A stretch of 64,000 nucleotides of DNA from Mucilaginibacter sp. MD40. Its GTDB lineage: Bacteria; Bacteroidota; Bacteroidia; Sphingobacteriales; Sphingobacteriaceae. The stretch covers positions 3,305,852-3,369,851 of the forward strand of contig NZ_NRSW01000001.1 of the NCBI RefSeq assembly GCF_002288635.1. The letters are read 5' to 3'. The notes below the pieces were generated by a model, which was not told the origin of the DNA, made no database searches, and saw nothing but the letters and a program-made list of their open reading frames with translations. Of this stretch, positions 54,085 to 62,942 are shown in pieces. Within the stretch, counting starts at the first letter, position 1, and every line of letters starts with the position of its first letter. The position numbers and the translations under genes were made by a program.

Positions 54085-56499
54085 TTACTTCACGCTGATG
54101 TTAACTTCACACGGCTTTAAACCTGCAGATGAGCACTTCACTACTACAGGCCCCGGCTGTCCGTTGGTTTCAACATAAAGCAGTATTTTTCCGTGTAGGG
54201 CCTTGTGTTTAGGTGACTGGTAGTTTTCATGGCTGGTAGTGCTGCCGTTCTCCATACCCAACAAGCGGGCTTTACCGGTAATAGCTACGGCTATTTCGTT
54301 TTCAGCGGCATAAACCGGTACGCCGTTTTTATCGGTTACCGTTACCTCTATCTGTGAAAGGTGTTTTCCCGGTCCTTGAAAGGTAATATTGTCTGCTACG
54401 GCTTTTAAGGCAGCCGCTTCACCGGCTGTTTTTAATACATAAGTAGCCGCTATTTTACCATTCTTGTAACCTTTCACCAATACCTCACCCGGCTCGTAGC
54501 TTACATTCCATGCAGGCATATGATTGGCCGCCGTGTCGCGCAATTGTTTACCCAACGATTTGCCGTTAATAAACAACTCCGCTTCAGGGCAATTGGTAAA
54601 GCACTCTAAGCGTAAACGGCTACCTGTTTCCCAGTTCCATGTAGGCAGTACGCTGCGGTGGCTCCATATACCGTTATCCTGGTTTTGCTTTAATTCTCTC
54701 GCGGCGACATAAACCATTGGCTTTTCGGCCCAAAGGCTCTGGCGATAAAAATATTCCGGTTTTTTAAAGCCCGCAAGGTCCATTAAGCCCGCGCCGTTAC
54801 TACGTTGCGGCCATTTACCGGCTTCGCCCAGGTAGTCGATACCTGTCCATAAATATTGCGCGGATATATATTTATTGGAATCGACCGCGTTCCAGGCTTT
54901 AAGGGCCATTCCATTCTCACTTCCGTAAATTACACGGTTAGGATATTTTTTGTGGTCATCAGCATAGCGGTATTCCTGGTAATTGTAACCAACCACATCC
55001 AAAGCATCAGGATAACCTACCTCATTTGACATTACCACGCCTGCCAGTGCAGCTGTAACGGGGCGGGTAAGGTCTATCTCTTTAACTACTTTTACCAGAT
55101 CGGCAGCGATGCGCCCTAAGGCTGTTGCTGATGGATGATTAGCCATGTAACCCCTACCATATATTTGCGGGTTACGACCGGTATTAAGCACTTCATGGGT
55201 GTAAGGGTCGTTAGGATAATCAATCTCGTTACCTATGCTCCACATGATTATGGACGGGTGGTTCCTGCTGCGCTTAACCATATCAGCAAGGTCGCGATGC
55301 GCCCATTCTTTAAAATATTCATGGTAGCCATCTTTTGACGGAGTGCCTTCGTTCCAGCCTTTAACCCACTTATTTTTTCCTAATTCCCACTCATCAAACG
55401 CCTCATCCATTACCAGGAACCCCATTTCATCGCAAAGGTCATACAAATAGCCTGCGTGCGGGTTATGGCTTAATCTTAGTGAATTTACACCTGCCTCTTT
55501 CAAAATAGCCAGCCTACGTACCCATACCTCGCGGGATACCGCTACGCCAAGCGCACCAGCGTCATCATGGATGCAAACGCCCTTGAGCTTCATGGTAGTC
55601 CCGTTAAGGAAAAATCCGTTATCCTTATCAAACCGGATGCTGCGGATACCCACCATTTGGTTTACCTGGTTCACCGTTTTACCGTTACGCATTACTTGTA
55701 ATTGCATGTGGTATAACTCAGGATGATCTACGCTCCACAATTGTGGTGAAGTAAGTGCTTGTTGAAAGACTATCGGATTTTTCCCGGGCTTAGCGTTTAA
55801 GGTAACTGTTTTTGAAAATGCCAGGCCTCCCGCTTTTTTAAACAGGTTTAGTTTTACCGTCACGGGCTGATTGGCTGCCAGTGTATTGGTTACATCCGCG
55901 TTTACAAGGATAGTTGCCTTTGATGAGTTTACCTCAGGTGTAGAGAAAGCTACATCCCAGGGATGAATATTTACCACATCGCGTGTGATGAGATAAACAT
56001 TACGGTATATGCCGCTGCCGGTATACCAGCGCGAATCGGCAAACTCGGTATGGTCGGCCTTTACTTTTATGGTATTGGCTTTACCCCATAACAAGTATGG
56101 TGTAATATCGTACTCGAAGGCTATAAAACCATTAGGGCGCTTGCCCAGGTAATGCCCGTTTATCCAAACCTCACTGTTCTTATAAACCCCATCAAAGTAA
56201 ATACTTACTTTTTGCCCCCTCCACTTCGTCTCGGGCGTAAATGTTTTCTGATACCAGCCTATACCACCCGGCAAATACGCGGTAGCGCTGGCCCACTCCT
56301 CGCTAAAAGGTTGCTCAATGCTCCAGTCATGCGGAAGCGACAATGTCCGCCATTTGTTGTTAGTAGCGGTAGTATCACCTAAATGAAACTGCCAATTATC
56401 ATTAAAAAGCCTTCCGCCATCTATGGCTTGCGCGTGCAGCTTTACCGGCATCTGCATAAATAAAAAAGCCGCGTAGATCAAGTACTTGTATAATTTCAC
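54085..56499 (-). CDS. Exported GH2 beta-galactosidase-like enzyme
   Basis: 804 residues from a GTG start with a signal peptide ending in VKLHAQ. The domains are a jelly roll (NDNWQFHLG, LPHDWSIEQPF), an Ig-like domain, and a TIM barrel with the acid/base Glu in IIMWSIGNEIDYP and the nucleophile Glu in VIYGSENGMAL. DUF4982- and Big-like C-terminal domains follow. It resembles the GH2 at 4649 but is not a duplicate. It heads the GH2-GH35 operon, and the candidate AraR site at 56683 lies in its upstream region. Confidence 0.9.
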   Translation of the reverse strand: MKLYKYLIYAAFLFMQMPVKLHAQAIDGGRLFNDNWQFHLGDTTATNNKWRTLSLPHDWSIEQPFSEEWASATAYLPGGIGWYQKTFTPETKWRGQKVSIYFDGVYKNSEVWINGHYLGKRPNGFIAFEYDITPYLLWGKANTIKVKADHTEFADSRWYTGSGIYRNVYLITRDVVNIHPWDVAFSTPEVNSSKATILVNADVTNTLAANQPVTVKLNLFKKAGGLAFSKTVTLNAKPGKNPIVFQQALTSPQLWSVDHPELYHMQLQVMRNGKTVNQVNQMVGIRSIRFDKDNGFFLNGTTMKLKGVCIHDDAGALGVAVSREVWVRRLAILKEAGVNSLRLSHNPHAGYLYDLCDEMGFLVMDEAFDEWELGKNKWVKGWNEGTPSKDGYHEYFKEWAHRDLADMVKRSRNHPSIIMWSIGNEIDYPNDPYTHEVLNTGRNPQIYGRGYMANHPSATALGRIAADLVKVVKEIDLTRPVTAALAGVVMSNEVGYPDALDVVGYNYQEYRYADDHKKYPNRVIYGSENGMALKAWNAVDSNKYISAQYLWTGIDYLGEAGKWPQRSNGAGLMDLAGFKKPEYFYRQSLWAEKPMVYVAARELKQNQDNGIWSHRSVLPTWNWETGSRLRLECFTNCPEAELFINGKSLGKQLRDTAANHMPAWNVSYEPGEVLVKGYKNGKIAATYVLKTAGEAAALKAVADNITFQGPGKHLSQIEVTVTDKNGVPVYAAENEIAVAITGKARLLGMENGSTTSHENYQSPKHKALHGKILLYVETNGQPGPVVVKCSSAGLKPCEVNISVK

Positions 56500-56823
56500 G
56501 CTATAAATGTTTGATTGACAATTACAGGCTAATATAATGCTATTTCATCACAATAAAACCTGTAAAGGCGCCAATTATCAGTTTTTACCCCTTATTGTAA
56601 ACAAAAAACACCTGCATAGGATAAGCATTCATTGTTTTGAGGGTCGACAATATTGAGGATCTGTTACGGATATCTGTTTAATAATTGTTATTACAACACT
56701 AAAATATCTTATAAGTCATTAGCATGTTTAACAGTCGTTTGTTAGCTCCCGCAATATTCTTTTGCAGAACGTTTTTTGGTAGAAAGTGTTATTTTTACAA
56801 TCAATACCAATCTAAATTATTTG
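56500..56823. promoter_or_regulatory. Divergent GH2/araR intergenic region with candidate AraR site at 56683-56698
   Basis: The region carries promoters for the leftward GH2-GH35 operon and rightward araR. AATTGTTATTACAACA at 56683-56698 keeps the left half-site of the galM palindrome and most of the right one (AcaACA for ATAACA). It is about 185 bp from the GH2 start and 125 bp from araR, so it could serve either promoter. Confidence 0.5.
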
Positions 56824-57531
56824 ATGACCGGTTATACTAACGAAGCCCGTATTGTGCAGGCTATTGATTGCCTTGTTTTTGGCTTTGATGGCGAAACCCT
56901 GAAGATATTATTAATTAAACGAGGTTTCCAGCCGGAACAGGGCAAGTGGAGCCTAATGGGCGGCTTTGCCAAACTTACCGAAAGCCTTGAACAGGCCTCA
57001 AACCGTGTATTAAAGCAATTAACCGGACTGGATGGTATGTATCTTGAACAATTGCACACCTTTAGCGACCCTAACCGTGACCCGCTCGAGCGTACCATAT
57101 CTACAGCGTATTTCGCACTGATCGATATTAACAAATACCAGCAGCAGTTAAATGCCGACTATCACGCCGAGTGGTTTCCGCTTAAACGGATGCCCAAACT
57201 TATTTTTGACCAGCAGGAAATGGTTGAAATGGCATTAAAACGAATCAGGTACAAGGCTGCGCTGCACCCCATTTTGTTTGAGCTGCTGCCGGGAAGGTTT
57301 ACCATTCCGCAGTTACAAACTTTATACGAAAGCGTTTATAACACCAAAATTGATAAGCGTAATTTCAGCAAGCGTGTTTTAGCTACCGGCCTGTTAATTA
57401 AGCAGGGCGAAAAAGATAAATCGGGCTCAAAGCGCGGGGCTTTTTATTACCATGTGAATATGCAAAATTACTATGCTAAGTTCCAGGCCTTCCTGAACTT
57501 TATACCCAATCCCACCAACCTGATCAGTTAA
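56824..57531 (+). CDS. araR: AraR: Nudix-fold arabinose-responsive transcription regulator
   Basis: I chose the ATG at 56824 (MTGYTNEARIVQAID), giving 235 residues; an upstream start adds 16 unconvincing residues. A Nudix domain covers about 10-140. Its Nudix box, GFAKLTESLEQASNRVLKQL at 47-66, lacks the catalytic glutamates (REUxEExGU reads RVLKQLTGL), so it should bind ligand without hydrolysis. A winged helix follows at about 160-225 (FTIPQLQTLYESVYNTKIDK, FSKRVLATGLLIKQ). Bacteroides AraR of this type is known to respond to L-arabinose. It lies between the GH2-GH35 operon and the araBAD operon. Confidence 0.88.
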   Translation: MTGYTNEARIVQAIDCLVFGFDGETLKILLIKRGFQPEQGKWSLMGGFAKLTESLEQASNRVLKQLTGLDGMYLEQLHTFSDPNRDPLERTISTAYFALIDINKYQQQLNADYHAEWFPLKRMPKLIFDQQEMVEMALKRIRYKAALHPILFELLPGRFTIPQLQTLYESVYNTKIDKRNFSKRVLATGLLIKQGEKDKSGSKRGAFYYHVNMQNYYAKFQAFLNFIPNPTNLIS

Positions 57532-57547
57532 ATATTAACAAAGTACT

Positions 57548-57593
57548 ATAAACAAAAGAGGGATGGGCTTACGCCCATCCCTCTTTTGTTTAT
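57548..57593. terminator. Long bidirectional terminator between araR and the symporter gene
   Basis: Arms of 21 bp (57548-57568 and 57573-57593) pair perfectly around a TTAC loop, with the GC core GAGGGATGGGC and A/T-rich ends. It lies between the convergent stops of araR (57531) and the symporter (57607). Confidence 0.93.
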
Positions 57594-57606
57594 GAAATAA
57601 CCGTAT

Positions 57607-59292
57607 TTACCAGAAAATGGTATAAACAGCTACTAAGATACCGGCTACAATTAATGAACCGGCCGCGAACGCGCGCGACATCCTGAACATGCTGGAATCA
57701 ACTTCCAATCCGTTCGGCTGCACGCCGTTTCTGGTTTCTATTTTTGAAATAATGTACATGCCCGTTACGCAAATAAGGAACACAAAGCCCATGCGATCTA
57801 AAAACGGAATCTCGTAAACTTTATCGGCATTGAGCTTGGCGAAACCAAACGGCACCAGGAACTTTAAGTTAGCAAAGTTAGGCAGGAACTTAAAGAATAC
57901 CGAGAAAACAAAGCCCCCTACTGTGGAGAACAAGGCCGCGTTTGAGGTGGCTTTTTTCCAGAAGAAACCTAACAGGAACATGGCTAAAATACCCGGCGAT
58001 ACAAAGCCGGTATACTCCTGAATGTATTGGAAGCCCTGTTTACCCTCGCCCATCAGCTGCTCACCTATCAGTAATGACATGATCACACCTAAAAACATAG
58101 CTACCACAACAGATATTTTACCAAGGTTTACCAACTGACGGTCATTAGCCTGGGGGTTAATAGCCTTTTTGTAAATATCCAGCGTAAATATGGTGGCAAT
58201 ACTATTGGCTTTACCCGCAAGCGAAGCCACTATAGCCGCGGTAAGCGCCGCGAAAGATAAGCCCTTTAAACCCGAAGGAAGCAAGTCAAGCAGGGATGGA
58301 TAGGCCTTGTTTACATCCAGCACACCTTTTGAGCTCAGCATTTCCTGGTGGAACATCCCCTTTTGGTACAGTACATAAGCTGCTATACCCGGTATAACCA
58401 CAATAACCGGCATCAGGATCTTTAAGAACGCGCCGAACAATAAACCGCCACGTGCGGTTTTAAGGTTGGCACCCAAAGCCCTTTGAGTAATGTACTGGTT
58501 ACAACCCCAATAGTTCAGGTTAACGATCCACATACCGCCAATCAGCACCGAAAGTCCCGGAAGATCCAGATAATTAGGATTATCTTTCTTGAATATCATG
58601 TGGAAATGGTCGCCGGCTTCACGTTTCATGATCGCCAGGCCATTTAAAATACCCGTGGTACCCGATTTTTCGCTCAGCAAATTCAAGGCGATGTAGCTGG
58701 CAACCAGGCCGCCTAAAACCAGGAAGAAAACCTGGATAACATCGGTATAGCCTATCACCTTCATACCGCCGAGGGTGATGATGATGGCGAATACAGCAAG
58801 GAAACCGATACAAATATTGATATCAATACCCGATATACCGCTGATGGCTAAAGCCCCCAGGTACAGGATTGACATCAGGTTAACCACAATGTACAGCAAC
58901 AGCCAGAAAACCGCCATGATCATGGCCACCGTACCATTGTAACGCTCATGCAGGAACTGCGGCATGGTAAATATTTTATTGCGCAGGTACACCGGGATAA
59001 AAAATATACCCACGATAATAAGGGTTAACCCTCCCATTAATTCATAGGTGGATATGGCCAGGCCCATTTTGAAGCCCGAGCCGCTCATACCTATCATCTG
59101 CTCGGCAGATATATTGGAAGCGATTAACGATGCGCCTATGGCCCACCATGTGAGGGAGCCCTCGGCAAGGAAATAATCCTTTGATGTTGCATCAGCATTA
59201 CGTTTCCTGCGGTATACCCACAAGCCGTACAAGGCAACAATAACAAAGTACACCAGGAAAACGGTGTAATCAGCTGAAGTTAGTTTACTCAT
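57607..59292 (-). CDS. Sodium:solute symporter (SSS family), likely arabinose transporter
   Basis: 561 residues with about 14 transmembrane helices. SSS features include DYTVFLVYFVIVALYGLWVYRR at the N-terminus, SLTWWAIGASLIASNISAEQMIGMSGSGF (sodium-site helix 1), and SLAGKANSIATIFTLDIYKK with the conserved Ser/Thr of helix 8. SGLT-like proteins take up sugars with Na+. Its position last in the araB-araD-GH27-araA operon, 59 bp after araA, makes arabinose the likely substrate; galactose or other sugars are possible. Confidence 0.9.
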   Translation of the reverse strand: MSKLTSADYTVFLVYFVIVALYGLWVYRRKRNADATSKDYFLAEGSLTWWAIGASLIASNISAEQMIGMSGSGFKMGLAISTYELMGGLTLIIVGIFFIPVYLRNKIFTMPQFLHERYNGTVAMIMAVFWLLLYIVVNLMSILYLGALAISGISGIDINICIGFLAVFAIIITLGGMKVIGYTDVIQVFFLVLGGLVASYIALNLLSEKSGTTGILNGLAIMKREAGDHFHMIFKKDNPNYLDLPGLSVLIGGMWIVNLNYWGCNQYITQRALGANLKTARGGLLFGAFLKILMPVIVVIPGIAAYVLYQKGMFHQEMLSSKGVLDVNKAYPSLLDLLPSGLKGLSFAALTAAIVASLAGKANSIATIFTLDIYKKAINPQANDRQLVNLGKISVVVAMFLGVIMSLLIGEQLMGEGKQGFQYIQEYTGFVSPGILAMFLLGFFWKKATSNAALFSTVGGFVFSVFFKFLPNFANLKFLVPFGFAKLNADKVYEIPFLDRMGFVFLICVTGMYIISKIETRNGVQPNGLEVDSSMFRMSRAFAAGSLIVAGILVAVYTIFW

Positions 59293-59350
59293 TGTGTTTC
59301 TTCTCTAAATTATAATCGGCAAATAGTTGGTTGTTAATTAGGTTATTGGT

Positions 59351-60847
59351 TTATACAGTGCGGTAATAGTTATCGTTCCAGCGCAGTTCGTTCAATAAAT
59401 GCGGTATAGTGGTATCTTTTCCTATGCGGATAAACTCCAGCCCGGCGATTTCCGCAAAGTCATGCATATGCTCGGCTGTAAGGTTCTGGCTGTAAACGGT
59501 ATGGTGCGCGCCGCCAGCGTATATCCATGCGGCACAACCTGTTTTCATATCCGGAAGGGGTTTCCATAAAACACGTGCTACCGGTAGTTTAGGCAGGTCT
59601 TCTACCGGCTCTACAGCTTCTACTTCGTTTACGATGAGCCTGAAGCGGTTACCCATATCTACCAAAGAGGCATTAAAAGCGGGGCCTGCCGCAACATTAA
59701 ATACTAAACGCGCGGGATCTGCCTTGCCACCGATACCTAATGGGTGTACTTCAAGACTTGCTTTTCCGTTACTCAATGAAGCATCTATCTCCAGCATGTG
59801 CGAGCCCAATACCAATGAATTATTCGGGTCAAAGTGGTAAGTGTAATCTTCCATAAATGCGTTACCACCCTCCAAACCGGCACCCATTACTTTACAGGCA
59901 CGCACTAACGCAGCAGTTTTCCAGTCGCCTTCACCGGCAAAGCCGAAGCCATCAGCCATTAAACGCTGGGCGGCAATACCAGGCAACTGTACCATGCCAT
60001 GCAGGTCTTCAAAAGTATCGGTAAAGCCTTTAAAGCCACCATCAACCAAAAATTTACGCAGGCCAAGTTCAATACGTGCCGCTTCGTAAACAGATGAATG
60101 TTTTTCACCGCCTTTCTTCAACGACGCATCCATCGTGTAAAGCGTTTCATATTCGGTAACCAGTTGGTCTATTTCAGCCTCGCTGATTTCGTTGATCACC
60201 TTTACAAGGTCGCCTACACCGTAGGTATTTACAGAGTAACCAAATTTTACTTCGGCCTCTACCTTATCACCTTCGGTTACAGCCACGTAACGCATGTTAT
60301 CGCCAAAACGGGCGAATTTAGCTCCCTGCCAATCGTGCCAGCCTGCCGCCGCACGGCTCCAGGCGTTGATCTGGCCAAGTACTTCTTCATCCTGCCAGTG
60401 GCCTACCACTACCTTACGGTTCTTGCGCAGGCGCGATACCATAAAACCAAACTCACGGTCGCCATGAGCGCTTTGGTTGAGGTTCATGAAATCCATATCA
60501 ATGGAGCTCCATGGGATATCGCGGTTGTATTGCGTATGCAGGTGAAGCATTGGCTTTTGCAAAATATTTAAGCCGCGCACCCACATTTTGGCCGGCGAAA
60601 AAGTATGCATCCAGGTAATGATACCGATACAATTTTCGGCGGTATTAGCCGCCAATAAAGTGCTGTATATTTCTTCGGGGGTTTTTACAACGGGTTTATA
60701 CACTACCGTTACGGGTATTTGGCCCGCGCTGTTCAGCCCTTCGGCAATATGCTGTGAGTGTTCTGCTACCAGTTTTAAGGTTTCTTCGCCGTATAAATGC
60801 TGGCTGCCGGTAATAAACCAAACTTCAAAAGTCTTTAAATTGATCAT
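59351..60847 (-). CDS. araA: L-arabinose isomerase
   Basis: 498 residues, the usual AraA length. The N-terminus [20 protein letters not shown] and internal [36 protein letters not shown] and the late [12 protein letters not shown] and HHTVYSQNL motifs, with metal-binding Glu/His residues, are characteristic. It converts L-arabinose to L-ribulose in the cytoplasm. It starts 21 bp after the GH27 gene on the minus strand, in the ara operon. Confidence 0.97.
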   Translation of the reverse strand: MINLKTFEVWFITGSQHLYGEETLKLVAEHSQHIAEGLNSAGQIPVTVVYKPVVKTPEEIYSTLLAANTAENCIGIITWMHTFSPAKMWVRGLNILQKPMLHLHTQYNRDIPWSSIDMDFMNLNQSAHGDREFGFMVSRLRKNRKVVVGHWQDEEVLGQINAWSRAAAGWHDWQGAKFARFGDNMRYVAVTEGDKVEAEVKFGYSVNTYGVGDLVKVINEISEAEIDQLVTEYETLYTMDASLKKGGEKHSSVYEAARIELGLRKFLVDGGFKGFTDTFEDLHGMVQLPGIAAQRLMADGFGFAGEGDWKTAALVRACKVMGAGLEGGNAFMEDYTYHFDPNNSLVLGSHMLEIDASLSNGKASLEVHPLGIGGKADPARLVFNVAAGPAFNASLVDMGNRFRLIVNEVEAVEPVEDLPKLPVARVLWKPLPDMKTGCAAWIYAGGAHHTVYSQNLTAEHMHDFAEIAGLEFIRIGKDTTIPHLLNELRWNDNYYRTV

Positions 60848-60868
60848 GCGTATGTTAATGATTAAATG

Positions 60869-62248
60869 TTATTGTTTAATAGGCGACAGCCTGTAAAGCG
60901 CCGCGCCATGTGCGTTAATTTTTTGCTGATAAGTGTTTTGATAAGTCCCCTTGTTTTGCCTGGCCCAAAGGTCGCGGACGGTTACCCGGCCGTTAAAGCC
61001 CATAGCGGCCAGATCAAGCGATACTTCGGCATTAGCATCCTTTAAGTTGAATACGGCCACGTACATATCTTTTGAACCAGGCATCGCCGAATACCATACC
61101 ATGCTTTCATTATTATGGTAAAGTTCTTTAGGGTTGATACCACGCTGGTTTATAGCCAGCACTTCGGGATTATTAAGCAGTTTGAGATCAAAAGGGCGAT
61201 TCTCCGGCATGTTGCCGCCCATCATTAACGGCGACCGGAAAATGCACCAGAACGTCATGTGCGAGAGCAGCTCATCATCGGTAAACTTGCTGTAGCGCTC
61301 CGGCCCTACCGGGCCACGTTTAGATAGTTTGCCTATTTGCAGCATATCACAATCGGGCCAGTGGCCGGGGCCACCTGTTCCCTGCCATTTACGCGCGTAG
61401 GCAAACATATTCAGCAGTTCCTGCCAGCTATCCCAAAAGTCATCGGCCATGCGCCATTGGTTGGCATAGCGTGCTACGTGTGCCGCTTCTTTAACAGGGG
61501 TTTCGCCGGGTGATATACTCAATACCACGGGCCTTTTACAATGTACGATGGCCTTGTGGTACCCTTCAATTTCGGCAGTATGATAAGGACGGGAAATATC
61601 ATCAACCTTAATAAAATCAACACCCCATGAGGCGTAAAGATCAAGTATCGAGTTCAGATATTCCTGGGCGCCCGGCTTGCTCATATCCAGGCCATACATA
61701 TGGTTCATCCACTCACATTTAGAGCTGGTATCGGCTATCATATCGGCAGTAATGCCCTTTGCGCCCAATACCGGAGATTTTGCCCAAACCGCCTGCCTGG
61801 GTATACCACGCATTACGTGTATACCAAACTTTAAACCCAGGCTATGCACATAATCGCCCAGTGATTTAAATCCTTTACCGCCAAGGGCCGATGGAAACTT
61901 ATTTGGCTGCGGCAGCAAACGGCCCCATTTATCCATGGTTAACCACGGGATGTACGAACCATCCTCCAGCCTTTTTTGAAAGGGGTTACCTATGTGGCTA
62001 CCCGGAGGGTTATCATAAGACCATAAAAAGTCCACCACTACGTACTGCCACCCGAAAGGCTTTAAGTTTTTAGCCATGTACTGCGCGTTGGCCTTCACTT
62101 CGCTCTCATGCACCGCGGAGCCAAAGCAATTGTAACTATTCCAACCCATAGGCGGCGTAGCAGCCACCTGTTGAGCCGAGGCTACCTGCGAACCGGCTAT
62201 AAAAGCAACTAACGCCAGGAAGCTTAAGATTAATTTGATCTTATTGAC
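60869..62248 (-). CDS. Exported GH27 enzyme (alpha-galactosidase or beta-L-arabinopyranosidase)
   Basis: The ATG at 62248 gives 459 residues with a signal peptide ending in VASAQQ; an ATG at 62269 adds 7. GH27/36 features are ATPPMGWNSYNCFGSAVHESEV, WQYVVVDFLW, catalytic Asp in VDFIKVDDISRPYH and the second Asp in WRMADDFWDSWQE. GH27 members hydrolyse alpha-galactosides, and some act on beta-L-arabinopyranosides, which would fit an ara operon. It overlaps the end of araD by 8 bp and precedes araA by 21 bp, so it is co-expressed with cytoplasmic genes despite being exported. Confidence 0.86.
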   Translation of the reverse strand, partial: VNKIKLILSFLALVAFIAGSQVASAQQVAATPPMGWNSYNCFGSAVHESEVKANAQYMAKNLKPFGWQYVVVDFLWSYDNPPGSHIGNPFQKRLEDGSYIPWLTMDKWGRLLPQPNKFPSALGGKGFKSLGDYVHSLGLKFGIHVMRGIPRQAVWAKSPVLGAKGITADMIADTSSKCEWMNHMYGLDMSKPGAQEYLNSILDLYASWGVDFIKVDDISRPYHTAEIEGYHKAIVHCKRPVVLSISPGETPVKEAAHVARYANQWRMADDFWDSWQELLNMFAYARKWQGTGGPGHWPDCDMLQIGKLSKRGPVGPERYSKFTDDELLSHMTFWCIFRSPLMMGGNMPENRPFDLKLLNNPEVLAINQRGINPKELYHNNESMVWYSAMPGSKDMYVAVFNLKDANAEVSLDLAAMGFNGRVTVRDLWARQNKGTYQNTYQQKINAHGAALYRLSPIKQ

Positions 62249-62939
62249 CATAGTAGGAATCCGGACCATGTTTACGTTGGTAATGTTTATTGATCAAGGC
62301 GTCTTTTAACCTCGGTGCCGAAGCGTTGATCTGCTCGGTTAAATAGGCCATTTGCGCCACGGTTTCCAGCACCGCGCTGTTATAAACAGCCTTTTCGGCG
62401 GTTTTACCCCAGGTGAACGGGGCGTGGTTGCCCACCAGTACCATTTCTACCTCTTTATAATCTAAACCCGCTTCCTTAAAGTGATCCATGATCTGAAAAC
62501 CGGTCTGGTATTCGTAGTTACCTTTTATCAGTTCGTCGCTCATAGGCGGCGCGCAGGGGATGTCGGCAGTTAAATGGTCGGCGTGGGTGGTACCAAATAT
62601 GGGTATGCAACGCTGCGATTGTGCCCATGCGGTAGCGTAAGTGGAGTGGGTATGCACTATGCCGTTTATCCCCTCCCAATGCTTGTACAGCACCGCGTGG
62701 GTTAAGGTATCTGATGAAGGCCTCAGGTCGCCCTCGATAGTGTTACCGTCGAAATCAACGATCACCATTTTCTCGGGAGTAAGTTGAGCGTAGGGCACAC
62801 CGCTTGGCTTAATAGCGAAAACGCCCAGGTCGCGGTCGGCAGCGCTTACATTACCGAAGGTGAATAAGACTAAACCCAATTGCGGTAACTGCATATTGGT
62901 TTCATAGGCCGTTTGCCTGATGTGTTGGTATTTACTCAT
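62241..62939 (-). CDS. araD: L-ribulose-5-phosphate 4-epimerase
   Basis: 232 residues. Class II aldolase-like metal motifs are FTFGNVSAADRDLGVFAIKPSG, HTHSTYATAWAQSQRCIPIFGTTHADH (zinc His residues) and GNHAPFTWGKTAEKAV. It converts L-ribulose 5-phosphate to D-xylulose 5-phosphate. It starts 3 bp after the araB stop codon and overlaps the GH27 start by 8 bp. Confidence 0.96.
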   Translation of the reverse strand: MSKYQHIRQTAYETNMQLPQLGLVLFTFGNVSAADRDLGVFAIKPSGVPYAQLTPEKMVIVDFDGNTIEGDLRPSSDTLTHAVLYKHWEGINGIVHTHSTYATAWAQSQRCIPIFGTTHADHLTADIPCAPPMSDELIKGNYEYQTGFQIMDHFKEAGLDYKEVEMVLVGNHAPFTWGKTAEKAVYNSAVLETVAQMAYLTEQINASAPRLKDALINKHYQRKHGPDSYYGQ

Positions 62940-62942
62940 AGC

